Shown: positions 25,234 through 32,607 of the stretch, piece by piece | Numbering within the stretch: position 1 is the first letter of the stretch | Layout of the letters: each line of letters opens with the position of its first letter | Source: Desulfatitalea sp. BRH_c12 | GTDB taxonomy: Bacteria > Desulfobacterota > Desulfobacteria > Desulfobacterales > Desulfosarcinaceae | Direction: 5' to 3' | NCBI GenBank assembly: GCA_000961655.1 | Contig: LADR01000027.1 | Span: 1 to 41,819 of the forward strand | Length of the DNA: 41,819 nt | Position numbers and translations under genes: made by a program | Notes under the pieces: model-generated | Seen by the model: only the letters and a program-made list of their open reading frames with translations | The model's database searches: none | Told to the model about the DNA's origin: nothing

Positions 25234-25785
25234 GGTGATCCTCCGGTTTTAGTGGATTGAATGTTTGACTTTCGGTTGACAAGTGCCGGCGATCGGGAAA
25301 ATCCGGATCCCGGTCTGCGCCGGGAGACAACGTGAGGAGAGTAAGTCAAAAACAACATACCGCAGAACGGCACTGGGTCAAGGACGCTCTAACGGATTGG
25401 CGCATGGAATGACCGGGTTCGAAGCACCCTTGCGCATCTGAAAATTGGATTCCGATTTGTCAAGTGCCGTTTCGATATTATATTACCTTCACATTTTGAA
25501 TCAAGTTCGGTCGTATCGGGCGGATGTGCGTTTGCTTTGTCTTTCTACTGCCTCTCCGTGCAAGTGCGAGCGGGTTCAAACCTTCCTTACAATACCGCGT
25601 ATGGTCGCTGCCCATTCCCAGATGCCGCGCAATCGCTTCCACTTCCATTCGTGTCGAACGATCCGAAGCCCTTTTATTCAGCATGCGCCCGAATGGCGCG
25701 TCATTCGTTGGTTTTCACCCGGGATGGACCTTGATCCCTTTATCAATGAATCTGAACGATACTTTCATCAGAGGGGAGGATGACC
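25234..25785. promoter_or_regulatory. Divergent intergenic region with a possible plus-strand promoter
   Basis: This 552-base gap separates the minus-strand HpaB-like gene from the plus-strand liv operon. A weak promoter candidate is TTGTCA (25457-25462), a 16-base spacer and TATATT (25479-25484), pointing at liv with a 300-base leader. Short open frames (25445-25783, 25478-25684, 25524-25976) have no ribosome site or protein character. None of the four repeat families was recognised here. Confidence 0.35.
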
Positions 25786-27066
25786 ATGGCAAAGAAAGGA
25801 TGGACACGCAGGCGTTTTATCCAGGCTGGTCTGTTGACGACCGGAGCGGCGGCTCTGGGCGGATTCGCCAAACCCACCGGTCTCTGGGCGGCAACGCCCA
25901 AGATCAAAGGGCCGATAAAGGTGGGCTACCAGGCTGTGATGTCGGGCACCCTGGCAGGCTACGGGGATTTCCATAGAATGGGCGCCACAATGGCCATGGA
26001 GGAGATCAACGCAGCCGGGGGCATTGCCGGCAACAAGCTGGTGATCGAATTCCGGGACTCCACACTCAAAACGCCGGAAGCAATCCAAAATGCACGCTAT
26101 TTCGTCGACAGTTGGGAGGCTGATTTCCTGGCCGGGGTGGATTCTTCCGGTCAGGCGCTGGCGCTGGGGCCGGTCATGGCTGAACTGGACCGGGTGTTGA
26201 TGGTCACCCATGCGGCTACCGAAAAGCTCACCGAGGAGCAGGTATTCAAAAACGGCATCAAACAGATCTTTCGCATCTGCTCGCCCACCTATCAGGACGG
26301 AAACGCGGCTGCTTTCGTGGCCAAGGATCTGCCTGCCAAGACCTGGGCGACCGTCAGCCCGAAATATGAATACGGTTACACCTGCTGGGAGATGTTCAAA
26401 AACACGCTCGGCAAACTCAAAAAAGATGTCTCTTTCACCGGGGAGTCATGGGCGCCATTCGGTACCACTGATTTCCGGCCGCACATCAATACGATCCTGG
26501 ATGCCAAGCCCGAGGGCCTCTATTCCACCGAGTGGGCCGGAGAGTTGATTACTTTCGTCAAACAGGCCAAACAAGCCCGCCTGTTCGAGAGGATCACGCA
26601 TGTCATGTTCCCGGTGGGCGCGGCCATGGATGTGCTCGAAGGCTTGGGCGCCGAGATGCCGGACAATATTTGGATTTCCGGCCGCTACTTCTTCCTGTAC
26701 CCGGATAGCAGCCAGAACAATGATTGGGTGCAGCGCTTCCGCAAACGTTGGAACCATTATCCGGCCTACGTCTCCGAGACTGGGTACGCCACCATGTTCG
26801 CCTTTAAAAAGGCGGTCGAGGCGGCTGGATCGAAAGATACGGCCGCGGTCATTCAGGCGATGGAAGGCATGCAACTCGATTCGCCGGCCGGCCGGCGCGT
26901 ATTCAGGAAAGAGGACCACCAAGCCATGTATGACGTGCCTTGGGGGCTGACGGCAGCCAGTGACAAATACCCCTTCAAGATTATGGGCAAGCAGGTCATG
27001 GTACCGGCCAAGGACTGTTTCAACCGGCCGCCGTTCGAAGGCGACGAATCGAAGCCGCCCTTTTGA
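25786..27066 (+). CDS. Branched-chain amino acid-type ABC transporter, periplasmic binding protein
   Basis: The 426-residue substrate-binding protein of the LivJ/type I periplasmic fold opens with a twin-arginine signal (TRRRFIQAG at residues 8-16, hydrophobic stretch, likely cut near LWAA). The mature chain starts with KGPIKVGYQAVMSGTLAGYG and continues GATMAMEEINAAGGIAGNKL. A Tat signal is unusual but known in this family in Desulfobacterota. The start at 25786 leaves six bases after GGGGAGG; the ATG at 25780 touches that site and is unlikely. Livh-type permease follows after 77 bases. Such systems import amino acids, amides, or aromatic and short-chain acids, so the substrate cannot be fixed; the neighbours suggest a carboxylate or acyl-amino acid. 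Confidence 0.9.
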   Translation: MAKKGWTRRRFIQAGLLTTGAAALGGFAKPTGLWAATPKIKGPIKVGYQAVMSGTLAGYGDFHRMGATMAMEEINAAGGIAGNKLVIEFRDSTLKTPEAIQNARYFVDSWEADFLAGVDSSGQALALGPVMAELDRVLMVTHAATEKLTEEQVFKNGIKQIFRICSPTYQDGNAAAFVAKDLPAKTWATVSPKYEYGYTCWEMFKNTLGKLKKDVSFTGESWAPFGTTDFRPHINTILDAKPEGLYSTEWAGELITFVKQAKQARLFERITHVMFPVGAAMDVLEGLGAEMPDNIWISGRYFFLYPDSSQNNDWVQRFRKRWNHYPAYVSETGYATMFAFKKAVEAAGSKDTAAVIQAMEGMQLDSPAGRRVFRKEDHQAMYDVPWGLTAASDKYPFKIMGKQVMVPAKDCFNRPPFEGDESKPPF

Positions 27067-27143
27067 ATGCCGGAATATAAGGACAGGAAGAAAGTCCGGC
27101 ACGCCCGCCTGGACGCCCCGGGCGCCGGACAGCGGAGGCGTAT

Positions 27144-28016
27144 TTGAGTCTGGAATCCATTGTCCACGTATGTTTGGCAGGTCTGTCCACGGGTATGTTC
27201 ATCTGGCTGGTAGCCAGCGGCCTGACGCTCATCTTTGGTGTATTGGGCGTGCTCAATTTCGCCCATGGCAGCTTCTATATGCTGGGGGCCTACTGCTGTC
27301 TCAGCGCCTTGAAAATCATGGGCGGCAATTTCTGGATTGGCCTGCTGATCGGTCCGCTGTTCGTATGCGCGGCCGGTTTCATCATCGAACGCTTTTTTCT
27401 GCGGTATGTGTATCACCTTGCGCTGCCCTATCAGTTACTGCTGACGTTTGCCTTTGTGCTGGTGTTCGATGACCTTGTCAGAATTCTGTGGGGCGGCGGA
27501 TCTTTGGGATCTCCGAGCGTGCCGGGGCTCAGCGGGTCGGTAGACATCTTCGGGCGCTATTTTCCCACCTATAATCTGTTTATCATCATCGTGGGACCTC
27601 TGGTGGCGCTCGGTTTGTGGGTGCTCATCGAAAAGACCTGGTACGGCCGCGTCATCCGCGCGGCTTCTACGGAGCGCGAGATGGCCAGCGCCATAGGCGT
27701 CCGGGTGCCGGCGTTGTTTACGTCCGTTTTCGTGTTCGGCACCTGGCTTGGCGCGATGGGCGGCGCTCTGGCGGTTCCCTATGTCGGCCTTTTAACTCCC
27801 GGCATGGGCGAGGCCATCATCATCGATGCTTTTGTGGTTGCGGTGATCGGCGGATTGGGCAGCTTGAAAGGCGCGTTCCTGGGAGCCCTGATCATTGGAT
27901 TGGTCTCTTCTTTCGGCACGCGTTTCATGCCGGCCTTCGACATGTTTTTAACTTTCATCCTGATGGCCGCGGTGCTGCTGCTGCGTCCTCAGGGCTTTTT
28001 CGGGAAGGCATCCTGA
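27144..28016 (+). CDS. livH: ABC transporter permease LivH
   Basis: This 290-residue permease of the branched-chain amino acid family has about eight membrane helices. Typical family motifs are LTLIFGVLGVLNFAHGSFYML near the N-terminus, RAASTEREMASAIGVRVPAL (about 172-191, the loop contacting the ATPase) and VVAVIGGLGSLKGAFLGALI near the end. The start is TTG, five bases after GGAGG; no ATG is better placed. The stop directly precedes the ATG of livM with no gap. It forms the inner-membrane channel with LivM. Confidence 0.92.
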   Translation: MSLESIVHVCLAGLSTGMFIWLVASGLTLIFGVLGVLNFAHGSFYMLGAYCCLSALKIMGGNFWIGLLIGPLFVCAAGFIIERFFLRYVYHLALPYQLLLTFAFVLVFDDLVRILWGGGSLGSPSVPGLSGSVDIFGRYFPTYNLFIIIVGPLVALGLWVLIEKTWYGRVIRAASTEREMASAIGVRVPALFTSVFVFGTWLGAMGGALAVPYVGLLTPGMGEAIIIDAFVVAVIGGLGSLKGAFLGALIIGLVSSFGTRFMPAFDMFLTFILMAAVLLLRPQGFFGKAS

Positions 28017-28955
28017 ATGAACCGTCATCTGAATGCTTTCATCGCGGGACTCGCGCTTGCCATCATGATTCTGATCGGCCTCTTCGGCAGCCGCTTTGTC
28101 ATCTATCTGACCTCGCGCGTGATGATTCTGTCGATCTTTGCCATGGGCTACAATGTGCTTTTCGGCCGAACCGGGCTGCTGTCATTCGGCCATGCGGCAT
28201 TTTATGCGGCCGGCGCCTACGGCCTGGGTCTTTATTCGCTGCATGTGAGTTCTCACCCCTTGGCCGGCATTCTGGCCGGCATCGTGTGTGCGTGCCTGCT
28301 CTCGGTGCTGATCGGCTTTTTTTGCGTGCGCCATACCGAAATTTACTTCGCCATGCTAACCCTGGCCTTCGGCATGATGGTGTTCTCGCTCATCTGGAAC
28401 ATGCGCAGCATCACGGGCGGCGATGACGGCCTGGTCGGCATCATGCGCGCGCCCATCGCCCTCGGGCTGGTCGCCATCCCCATCATCAAGCCCCAAGCCT
28501 ATTACTTTTTGATTCTGTTACTTCTTATCGTCTCTATTGTTTTGATATACCGCATCCATCACTCGCCTTTCGGCCTCGTGCTGGCCGGCATCCGGGAAAA
28601 CGAAAGACGCGTCGCGTTTGCCGGCGTTTCTTTGAAGAATTACCGTTTGGGGGCATTTGTCATATCAGGAACATTTGCAGGTCTGGCCGGTGCGCTGGCG
28701 GCATTGCTGGAAAGCCACGCCGAACCCTTTTCGGCGCACTGGAGTCATTCGGCCGCCCCCATCCTGGTGACCCTGATCGGCGGTCTGCAAACGTTTTCAG
28801 GTCCCATTGTAGGCAGCGTGGTTTTTATTGTACTGCGGGAAACGATCGAGCGCTTCACCCATAACTGGATGCTGTGGTTCGGCCTGATTCTGCTCGTGAT
28901 CATCATGGGTTTCCGCGGGGGCATTGTGGGTATTCTTTCGCGCTGGCGAAAATAG
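28017..28955 (+). CDS. livM: ABC transporter permease LivM
   Basis: The 312-residue second permease has the family motifs GYNVLFGRTGLLSFGHAAFY at about residues 42-61, IRENERRVAFAGVSLKNYRL (the ATPase-contact loop near 195) and TLIGGLQTFSGPIVGSVVFI. About nine helices are predicted. The ATG follows the livH stop directly, so the two are translationally coupled. The ATPase genes come only after a 502-base gap filled with repeat elements, which is unusual for a liv operon. Confidence 0.92.
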   Translation: MNRHLNAFIAGLALAIMILIGLFGSRFVIYLTSRVMILSIFAMGYNVLFGRTGLLSFGHAAFYAAGAYGLGLYSLHVSSHPLAGILAGIVCACLLSVLIGFFCVRHTEIYFAMLTLAFGMMVFSLIWNMRSITGGDDGLVGIMRAPIALGLVAIPIIKPQAYYFLILLLLIVSIVLIYRIHHSPFGLVLAGIRENERRVAFAGVSLKNYRLGAFVISGTFAGLAGALAALLESHAEPFSAHWSHSAAPILVTLIGGLQTFSGPIVGSVVFIVLRETIERFTHNWMLWFGLILLVIIMGFRGGIVGILSRWRK

Positions 28956-29025
28956 ACGCCGTTGGTTTTAACGATTACCATAAAACCTGAATTTGGATAT
29001 CCAGTTCGTTCCAGTGACTCTGGCG

Positions 29026-29104
29026 AAGTGTTAAGTGTAAAGGGAGGTATTCTGTCGGTATGATATGCTCACCTCCCTATGTTGGACGCTTTTACGTGCA
29101 TGCA
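29026..29104 (+). repeat. R4 short interspersed repeat, copy 2
   Basis: It reads AAGTGTTAAGTGTAAAGGGA, GGTATTCTGTCGGT, ATGCTCACCTCCC, TATGTTGGACGC and TTTTACGTGCATGC, matching the copy at 12400-12489 in reverse orientation without the internal 11-base duplication. It lies between livM and an R3 element. Confidence 0.75.
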
Positions 29105-29113
29105 TTTAGCCAG

Positions 29114-29276
29114 GTAGGGTGGGCATCGCCCACCATTGTCCTGGCCGATCGCCTCTGGATTGGCCGTATTCAACGTTCATCGATAGGTTCGATCCATCCA
29201 AGCGCTTGGGCGAGGCCAGTGCCAGAAACCGATGATGGTGTTTGCGGAAAATAGTGGTGGGCAATGCCCACCCTAC
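29114..29276 (+). mobile_element. R3 MITE-like element, copy 1 (163 bp)
   Basis: The ends are GTAGGGTGGGCATCGCCCAC (29114-29133) and GTGGGCAATGCCCACCCTAC (29257-29276), inverted repeats with one change, each also containing its own GGGC-AT-GCCC palindrome. The interior includes CTGGCCGATCGCCTCTGGAT and ACCGATGATGGTGTTTGCGG. A second copy, in reverse orientation, starts at 41656. There is no coding capacity, and no clear target duplication was found. Confidence 0.82.
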
Positions 29277-29304
29277 ATGCGGTTGGCACGCAATTAGGTG
29301 ATTT

Positions 29305-29406
29305 GGGTGGCGTGGTTGCGCGGACCACCCGCCCGGATCACCCCGGGGTTTTGACTTTTTTACGTCACCCTACACCCGTATCTCACTTGATCGAAGTGTG
29401 GATAAC
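29305..29406 (-). repeat. R1 palindromic repeat, half copy
   Basis: Reverse-complemented it reads GGTTATCCACTTCGATCAAG, TGAGATACGGG, GGGTGACGTA, CCCCGG, GGTGATCCGGGCGGGTGGTC and CGCGC. This is the left side block plus one arm of the full copy at 9875. The second arm is missing. It ends about 50 bases before livG. Confidence 0.72.
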
Positions 29407-29457
29407 CAAAAACCTAAATTGTGACAATACTCCGGCGGAACCGGTACAGGAGAAGCG

Positions 29458-30219
29458 ATGGCCTTGGAAATCTTGAAGATTGTCAATCTGAACAAGTCCT
29501 TTGGACGTGTCAAAGCGGCCAGCGACATCAATCTTACGTTACAGGAAGGGGTGCTGACCTCGATCATCGGTCCCAATGGGGCTGGAAAATCAACGCTGAT
29601 CAACATGCTCTCCGGTTCCCTGCCCGCTGATACCGGAAGAGTGTTTTTTTATGAGACCGATATCACGCGTCTGCCGGTCCATCAGCGCGTTCAACTGGGA
29701 TTGTGCCGATCGTTTCAACTGGTCAACATCTTTCCTGAGATGACCGTTTTAGACAACCTCTTGTTGCCGACGCTGGCCGTCAACAAACGCACCCGGCGCT
29801 TGTTTCGCGCGCTGCGCAATGAAACCGGCGCCCATCGGGAAGTCGCGCAGATCCTGGACCGGATCGGCCTGAAAGAAGAAGCCGACACCGTCGCCAGCGC
29901 ACTGTCGCATGGCGACCAGCGGGTTCTGGAGGTCGGGGTGGCACTGGCCGCCAAACCCAGGCTTTTGTTTCTCGATGAACCGACCGCCGGAATGAACCCG
30001 GTCGAACGGGTGCGCATACTGGAGAATATCCGCCGGCTTTCGGAAAAAAAAGAGACCACTTTCGTCATCGTGGAACACGATATGGACATTGTCTTTTCGC
30101 TCTCCGACCGTGTTATTGTGCTGCATCATGGCGAGGTCATCGCCGATGGCACCACCGAAGAAGTGAAGAACGATCCGAAGGTGCGGGAAGTTTATCTGGG
30201 ACAAGAGGTGGCGGTATGA
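29458..30219 (+). CDS. livG: ABC transporter ATP-binding protein LivG
   Basis: The 253-residue ATPase carries Walker A GPNGAGKST (38-46), the LivG-type signature LSHGDQR near residue 144 and Walker B LLFLDEPTAGMNP near 170. The switch His lies in VIVEHDMD. The Q-loop is followed by CRSFQLVNIFPEMTVLDNLL, the stretch typical of the branched-chain family. AGGAG lies five to six bases before the ATG. The stop overlaps the livF start (ATGA). Despite the repeat-filled gap upstream it is surely the partner of LivHM. Confidence 0.93.
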   Translation: MALEILKIVNLNKSFGRVKAASDINLTLQEGVLTSIIGPNGAGKSTLINMLSGSLPADTGRVFFYETDITRLPVHQRVQLGLCRSFQLVNIFPEMTVLDNLLLPTLAVNKRTRRLFRALRNETGAHREVAQILDRIGLKEEADTVASALSHGDQRVLEVGVALAAKPRLLFLDEPTAGMNPVERVRILENIRRLSEKKETTFVIVEHDMDIVFSLSDRVIVLHHGEVIADGTTEEVKNDPKVREVYLGQEVAV

Positions 30220-30917
30220 TGCTGATGGTCGAAGCCATGAACACTTACTACCGTAAGTCGCACATTCTGCAGGAGGTCTCCTTTGCAGTGGCGGCCGGAG
30301 AAGTCGTGGCCCTGCTCGGCCGCAACGGGGTGGGCAAGACAACTTCTCTGCGTTCGGTGATGGGGCTCACGCCCCCGCGCAGCGGTTCGATTCGGTTCAA
30401 AGACCATGAGGTGCGCGGCAAGCCTCCCTATGTTATGGCCAAGCTGGGCATGGCCTACATGCCCGATGATTTGCGCATCTTTCCGGATCTGACCTGTGAG
30501 GAGAATCTGGAGATTGCCCGTCGTCTCTCCGGCCGCAGCGGCTATTGGACCAAGGCGCGCGTGGAAGCGCTTTTCCCGGTTTTGGGCGATCGCCGCAAAC
30601 AGATGGGAATACTGCTTTCCGGTGGCGAGAAGAAAATGCTCGGCATGGGACGTACACTGATGGCCAATCCGGAAATGATCCTGCTGGATGAACCCTCGGA
30701 AGGTCTGGCCCCACTGGTGGTCGACAATCTGGCGCAGGTGATCGGAGAGATCCGCAACTCGGGCATGACGATTCTGATGGCCGATCAGAATCTCAAATTC
30801 TGCCGCAGGGTGTGCGAGCGCGGTTACATTCTTGAAAAAGGGTGCATCGTCTACGCGGATAGCATCGCGAATATTTGGGAGAATGAAACGATCATCAAAC
30901 ACTATCTCGCATTATAA
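30216..30917 (+). CDS. livF: ABC transporter ATP-binding protein LivF
   Basis: The 233-residue second ATPase has Walker A GRNGVGKTT (35-43), signature LSGGEKK (134-140) and Walker B MILLDEPSEGLAP (from 154). The switch region is MADQN, with Gln/Asn where LivG has a His (a usual LivF feature). The start overlaps livG by four bases. Directly after its stop an R1 repeat remnant begins. It completes the LivJHMGF transporter. Confidence 0.93.
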   Translation: MMLMVEAMNTYYRKSHILQEVSFAVAAGEVVALLGRNGVGKTTSLRSVMGLTPPRSGSIRFKDHEVRGKPPYVMAKLGMAYMPDDLRIFPDLTCEENLEIARRLSGRSGYWTKARVEALFPVLGDRRKQMGILLSGGEKKMLGMGRTLMANPEMILLDEPSEGLAPLVVDNLAQVIGEIRNSGMTILMADQNLKFCRRVCERGYILEKGCIVYADSIANIWENETIIKHYLAL

Positions 30918-30920
30918 AGG

Positions 30921-30960
30921 CGAAATGGCGTGTGGCGCGGACAACATGCCCGGAGCCCAG
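30921..30960 (-). repeat. R1 palindromic repeat, remnant
   Basis: The motif GGCGAAATGGCGTGTGGCGC, then GGACAACATGCCCGG, is the reverse complement of the left arm of copy 1 (GGGCGTGTTGTCCGCGCCAC plus ACGCCATTTCGC). Only one arm remains. It starts three bases past the livF stop. Confidence 0.65.
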
Positions 30961-31090
30961 AGCACCAAGTCACCCACCCTCGAAAGATCCTGTTTTCCAT
31001 AAAGCCCAGCTGGCTGCGGTATGGTTGGGTTGCTGAATATTATTCAGGGAATGCCATTAAAATCTAAAATTAATGTACGTAAATAAATCC

Positions 31091-31119
31091 TTGACATTTG
31101 GGTGGATGGTTCATTATTC
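31091..31119 (+). promoter_or_regulatory. Candidate sigma-70-type promoter of the TetR-SDR gene
   Basis: TTGACA (31091-31096) is a perfect -35 hexamer. After 17 bases comes TTATTC (31114-31119), a weak -10. It is the best promoter pair in the window and lies directly before two operator-like repeats, as expected for autoregulation. Confidence 0.55.
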
Positions 31120-31120
31120 A

Positions 31121-31149
31121 TGATTAGTCATTCACATTCTGATTAGTCA
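31121..31149 (+). promoter_or_regulatory. Tandem operator-like repeats TGATTAGTCA
   Basis: TGATTAGTCA occurs exactly at 31121-31130 and 31140-31149, 19 bases apart, about two helix turns. Each has the dyad TGA-N4-TCA. The first, with flanks (CATGATTAGTCATTCA), resembles the dyad bound by acyl-CoA-sensing FadR of the TetR family as I recall it (TGAATGA-N4-TCATTCA). It overlaps the presumed transcription start. Confidence 0.55.
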
Positions 31150-31175
31150 GTCAGATTTTGGAATGGAGGTATCCT

Positions 31176-32543
31176 CTGGTTAAAATCCCAACCACGGTCA
31201 AGAACAAGCTTTTGGTCGAACAGCGTCGCCGGCAGATCGTTCTGGCTGCGATCAAGCTTTTCTCCCGGAACGGCTTTCATAAAACCACCCTGAAAGACCT
31301 GGCCGAGGAAGGCGGGCTAAGTTATGGCAACATTTACGACTACGTGGGCAGCAAAGAGGATATTTTTTTCCTGATCCACGATTTTCTGGCCAGCTCGGCC
31401 ATGGAGATCCTCAACCGCAGTATCGAGGACATTCAAGATCCCATTGAAAAGCTGCGCCGTATGATCCGGGGGGAATTCAACCTCATGGATCAATGGGCCG
31501 ACGCCCTGCTGCTTATTTACCAGGAAACCCACATTCTGCAGGGCGAATTTCTGCGAAAGTTGCTTCAGCGCGAACGGGCGCACCTGGAAAAATTCGAAAT
31601 CGTCCTCAACGAGTGCATCGCCAACAGCCAGTTGCGGCCATGCAATGTGCGTCTGGTGTCCAACCTGATCAAATCGATGATCGATTCCTGGACAATCAAG
31701 CGTTGGGATCTGCGAGGACATGCGAGTCAGCTCGAAACCGAACGCATGATCATGGAGATTATCACCCGCGGGCTGGAAGAACCCTCGGCAGCCGCCACGA
31801 CGCTCCCGGCGCCCGATGCCCTGATCGGCAAAACAGCGCTCGTGGTCAACGGGGGGACGATGCTCGGCCAGGCGGTGTGCAGCGCGCTGGCTGCCAGGGG
31901 CGTGCGGATTCTCGTTCATGTCGACCCAAGGACCCGCTTTCCCAAGTGGTCGGAAAACACCGAGGCGGCCACCTATTGTGAACCGGCGTTTATCCTGGAG
32001 CAGACCGAAAGGGTGACACCGGAGCAGATCGACGACATCGAAAAGCAGTTCGGCCCGATCGATTTTTACCTGCACGATCTTGGTATAGGCACCATCGAAC
32101 AGCCAGGGCGGTCTTCCAAAGCCCATTCCGGCCCCTCGCTGGAAGCAAGCCTGCACCAAGCGCAAGCGCTGGCCGCTTACTTCAAACGGAGGATGGGCGA
32201 GCGGTCGATGGGCCGCATCGTTTACCTTTCGCCCTGGGCTTGGGACGCGTATGCCGATCCGCTCTGGTTCGACATTGTCAAGGCCGGCACGACCGCCTTG
32301 ACGCGCACACTGTCCGGGCAGTTGGCGGCCGCCGCGGTGACGGTCAACTGTATCGTTCCCGGTTATATCCGGGGAATCCGGCCGCTGAAAATCGAAAAAT
32401 CACTGGGCCGGGATCTTCTGGAAAAGCTCCCCTCGGGACGCCTCGGAGAAGCCTTCGACGTGACCGAAGCCGCCCTTTTCCTGATTCGGGACGGATCCAA
32501 GTATTTGACGGGCCAGGTCCTTTGCGTGACCGGCGGGGAGTAA
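31176..32543 (+). CDS. TetR-type regulator fused to a degenerate SDR domain
   Basis: Residues 12-62 form a TetR helix-turn-helix (RRRQIVLAAIKLFSRNGFHK, then LKDLAEEGGLSYGNIYDYVG). Residues 63-200 form the TetR-type ligand/dimer domain. After a Pro/Ala linker (203-215), residues 216-455 form a short-chain dehydrogenase/reductase fold: GGTMLGQAV in place of TGxxxGIG, a Ser352 in VYLSP, then FDIVK (365-369) where active enzymes have YxxxK, and late VNCIVPGYI. The catalytic Tyr is thus Phe, so the domain probably binds a nucleotide or acyl-CoA without turnover. The start is uncertain: CTG at 31176 lies six bases after GGAGG, while TTG at 31158 has no ribosome site; no usable ATG exists. It precedes the AbfD-like gene and probably controls the cluster. 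Confidence 0.85.
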   Translation: MVKIPTTVKNKLLVEQRRRQIVLAAIKLFSRNGFHKTTLKDLAEEGGLSYGNIYDYVGSKEDIFFLIHDFLASSAMEILNRSIEDIQDPIEKLRRMIRGEFNLMDQWADALLLIYQETHILQGEFLRKLLQRERAHLEKFEIVLNECIANSQLRPCNVRLVSNLIKSMIDSWTIKRWDLRGHASQLETERMIMEIITRGLEEPSAAATTLPAPDALIGKTALVVNGGTMLGQAVCSALAARGVRILVHVDPRTRFPKWSENTEAATYCEPAFILEQTERVTPEQIDDIEKQFGPIDFYLHDLGIGTIEQPGRSSKAHSGPSLEASLHQAQALAAYFKRRMGERSMGRIVYLSPWAWDAYADPLWFDIVKAGTTALTRTLSGQLAAAAVTVNCIVPGYIRGIRPLKIEKSLGRDLLEKLPSGRLGEAFDVTEAALFLIRDGSKYLTGQVLCVTGGE

Positions 32544-32607
32544 AGACCGCCGAACGTGATTGCCGGCCTGCACTTCATAATAAACACACAAGACAAGGAC
32601 CAAGACC

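Noticed and set aside
23782-25260. 492-codon plus-strand open frame
   Set aside because: It is fully antisense to the HpaB-like gene, has His/Arg/Gly/Asp-rich low-complexity translation and no ribosome site; the opposite frame has clear family motifs.
25478-25684. 68-codon minus-strand frame in the gap before livJ
   Set aside because: Considered as a small regulator because of its charged residues, but it lacks a helix-turn-helix pattern and a ribosome site.
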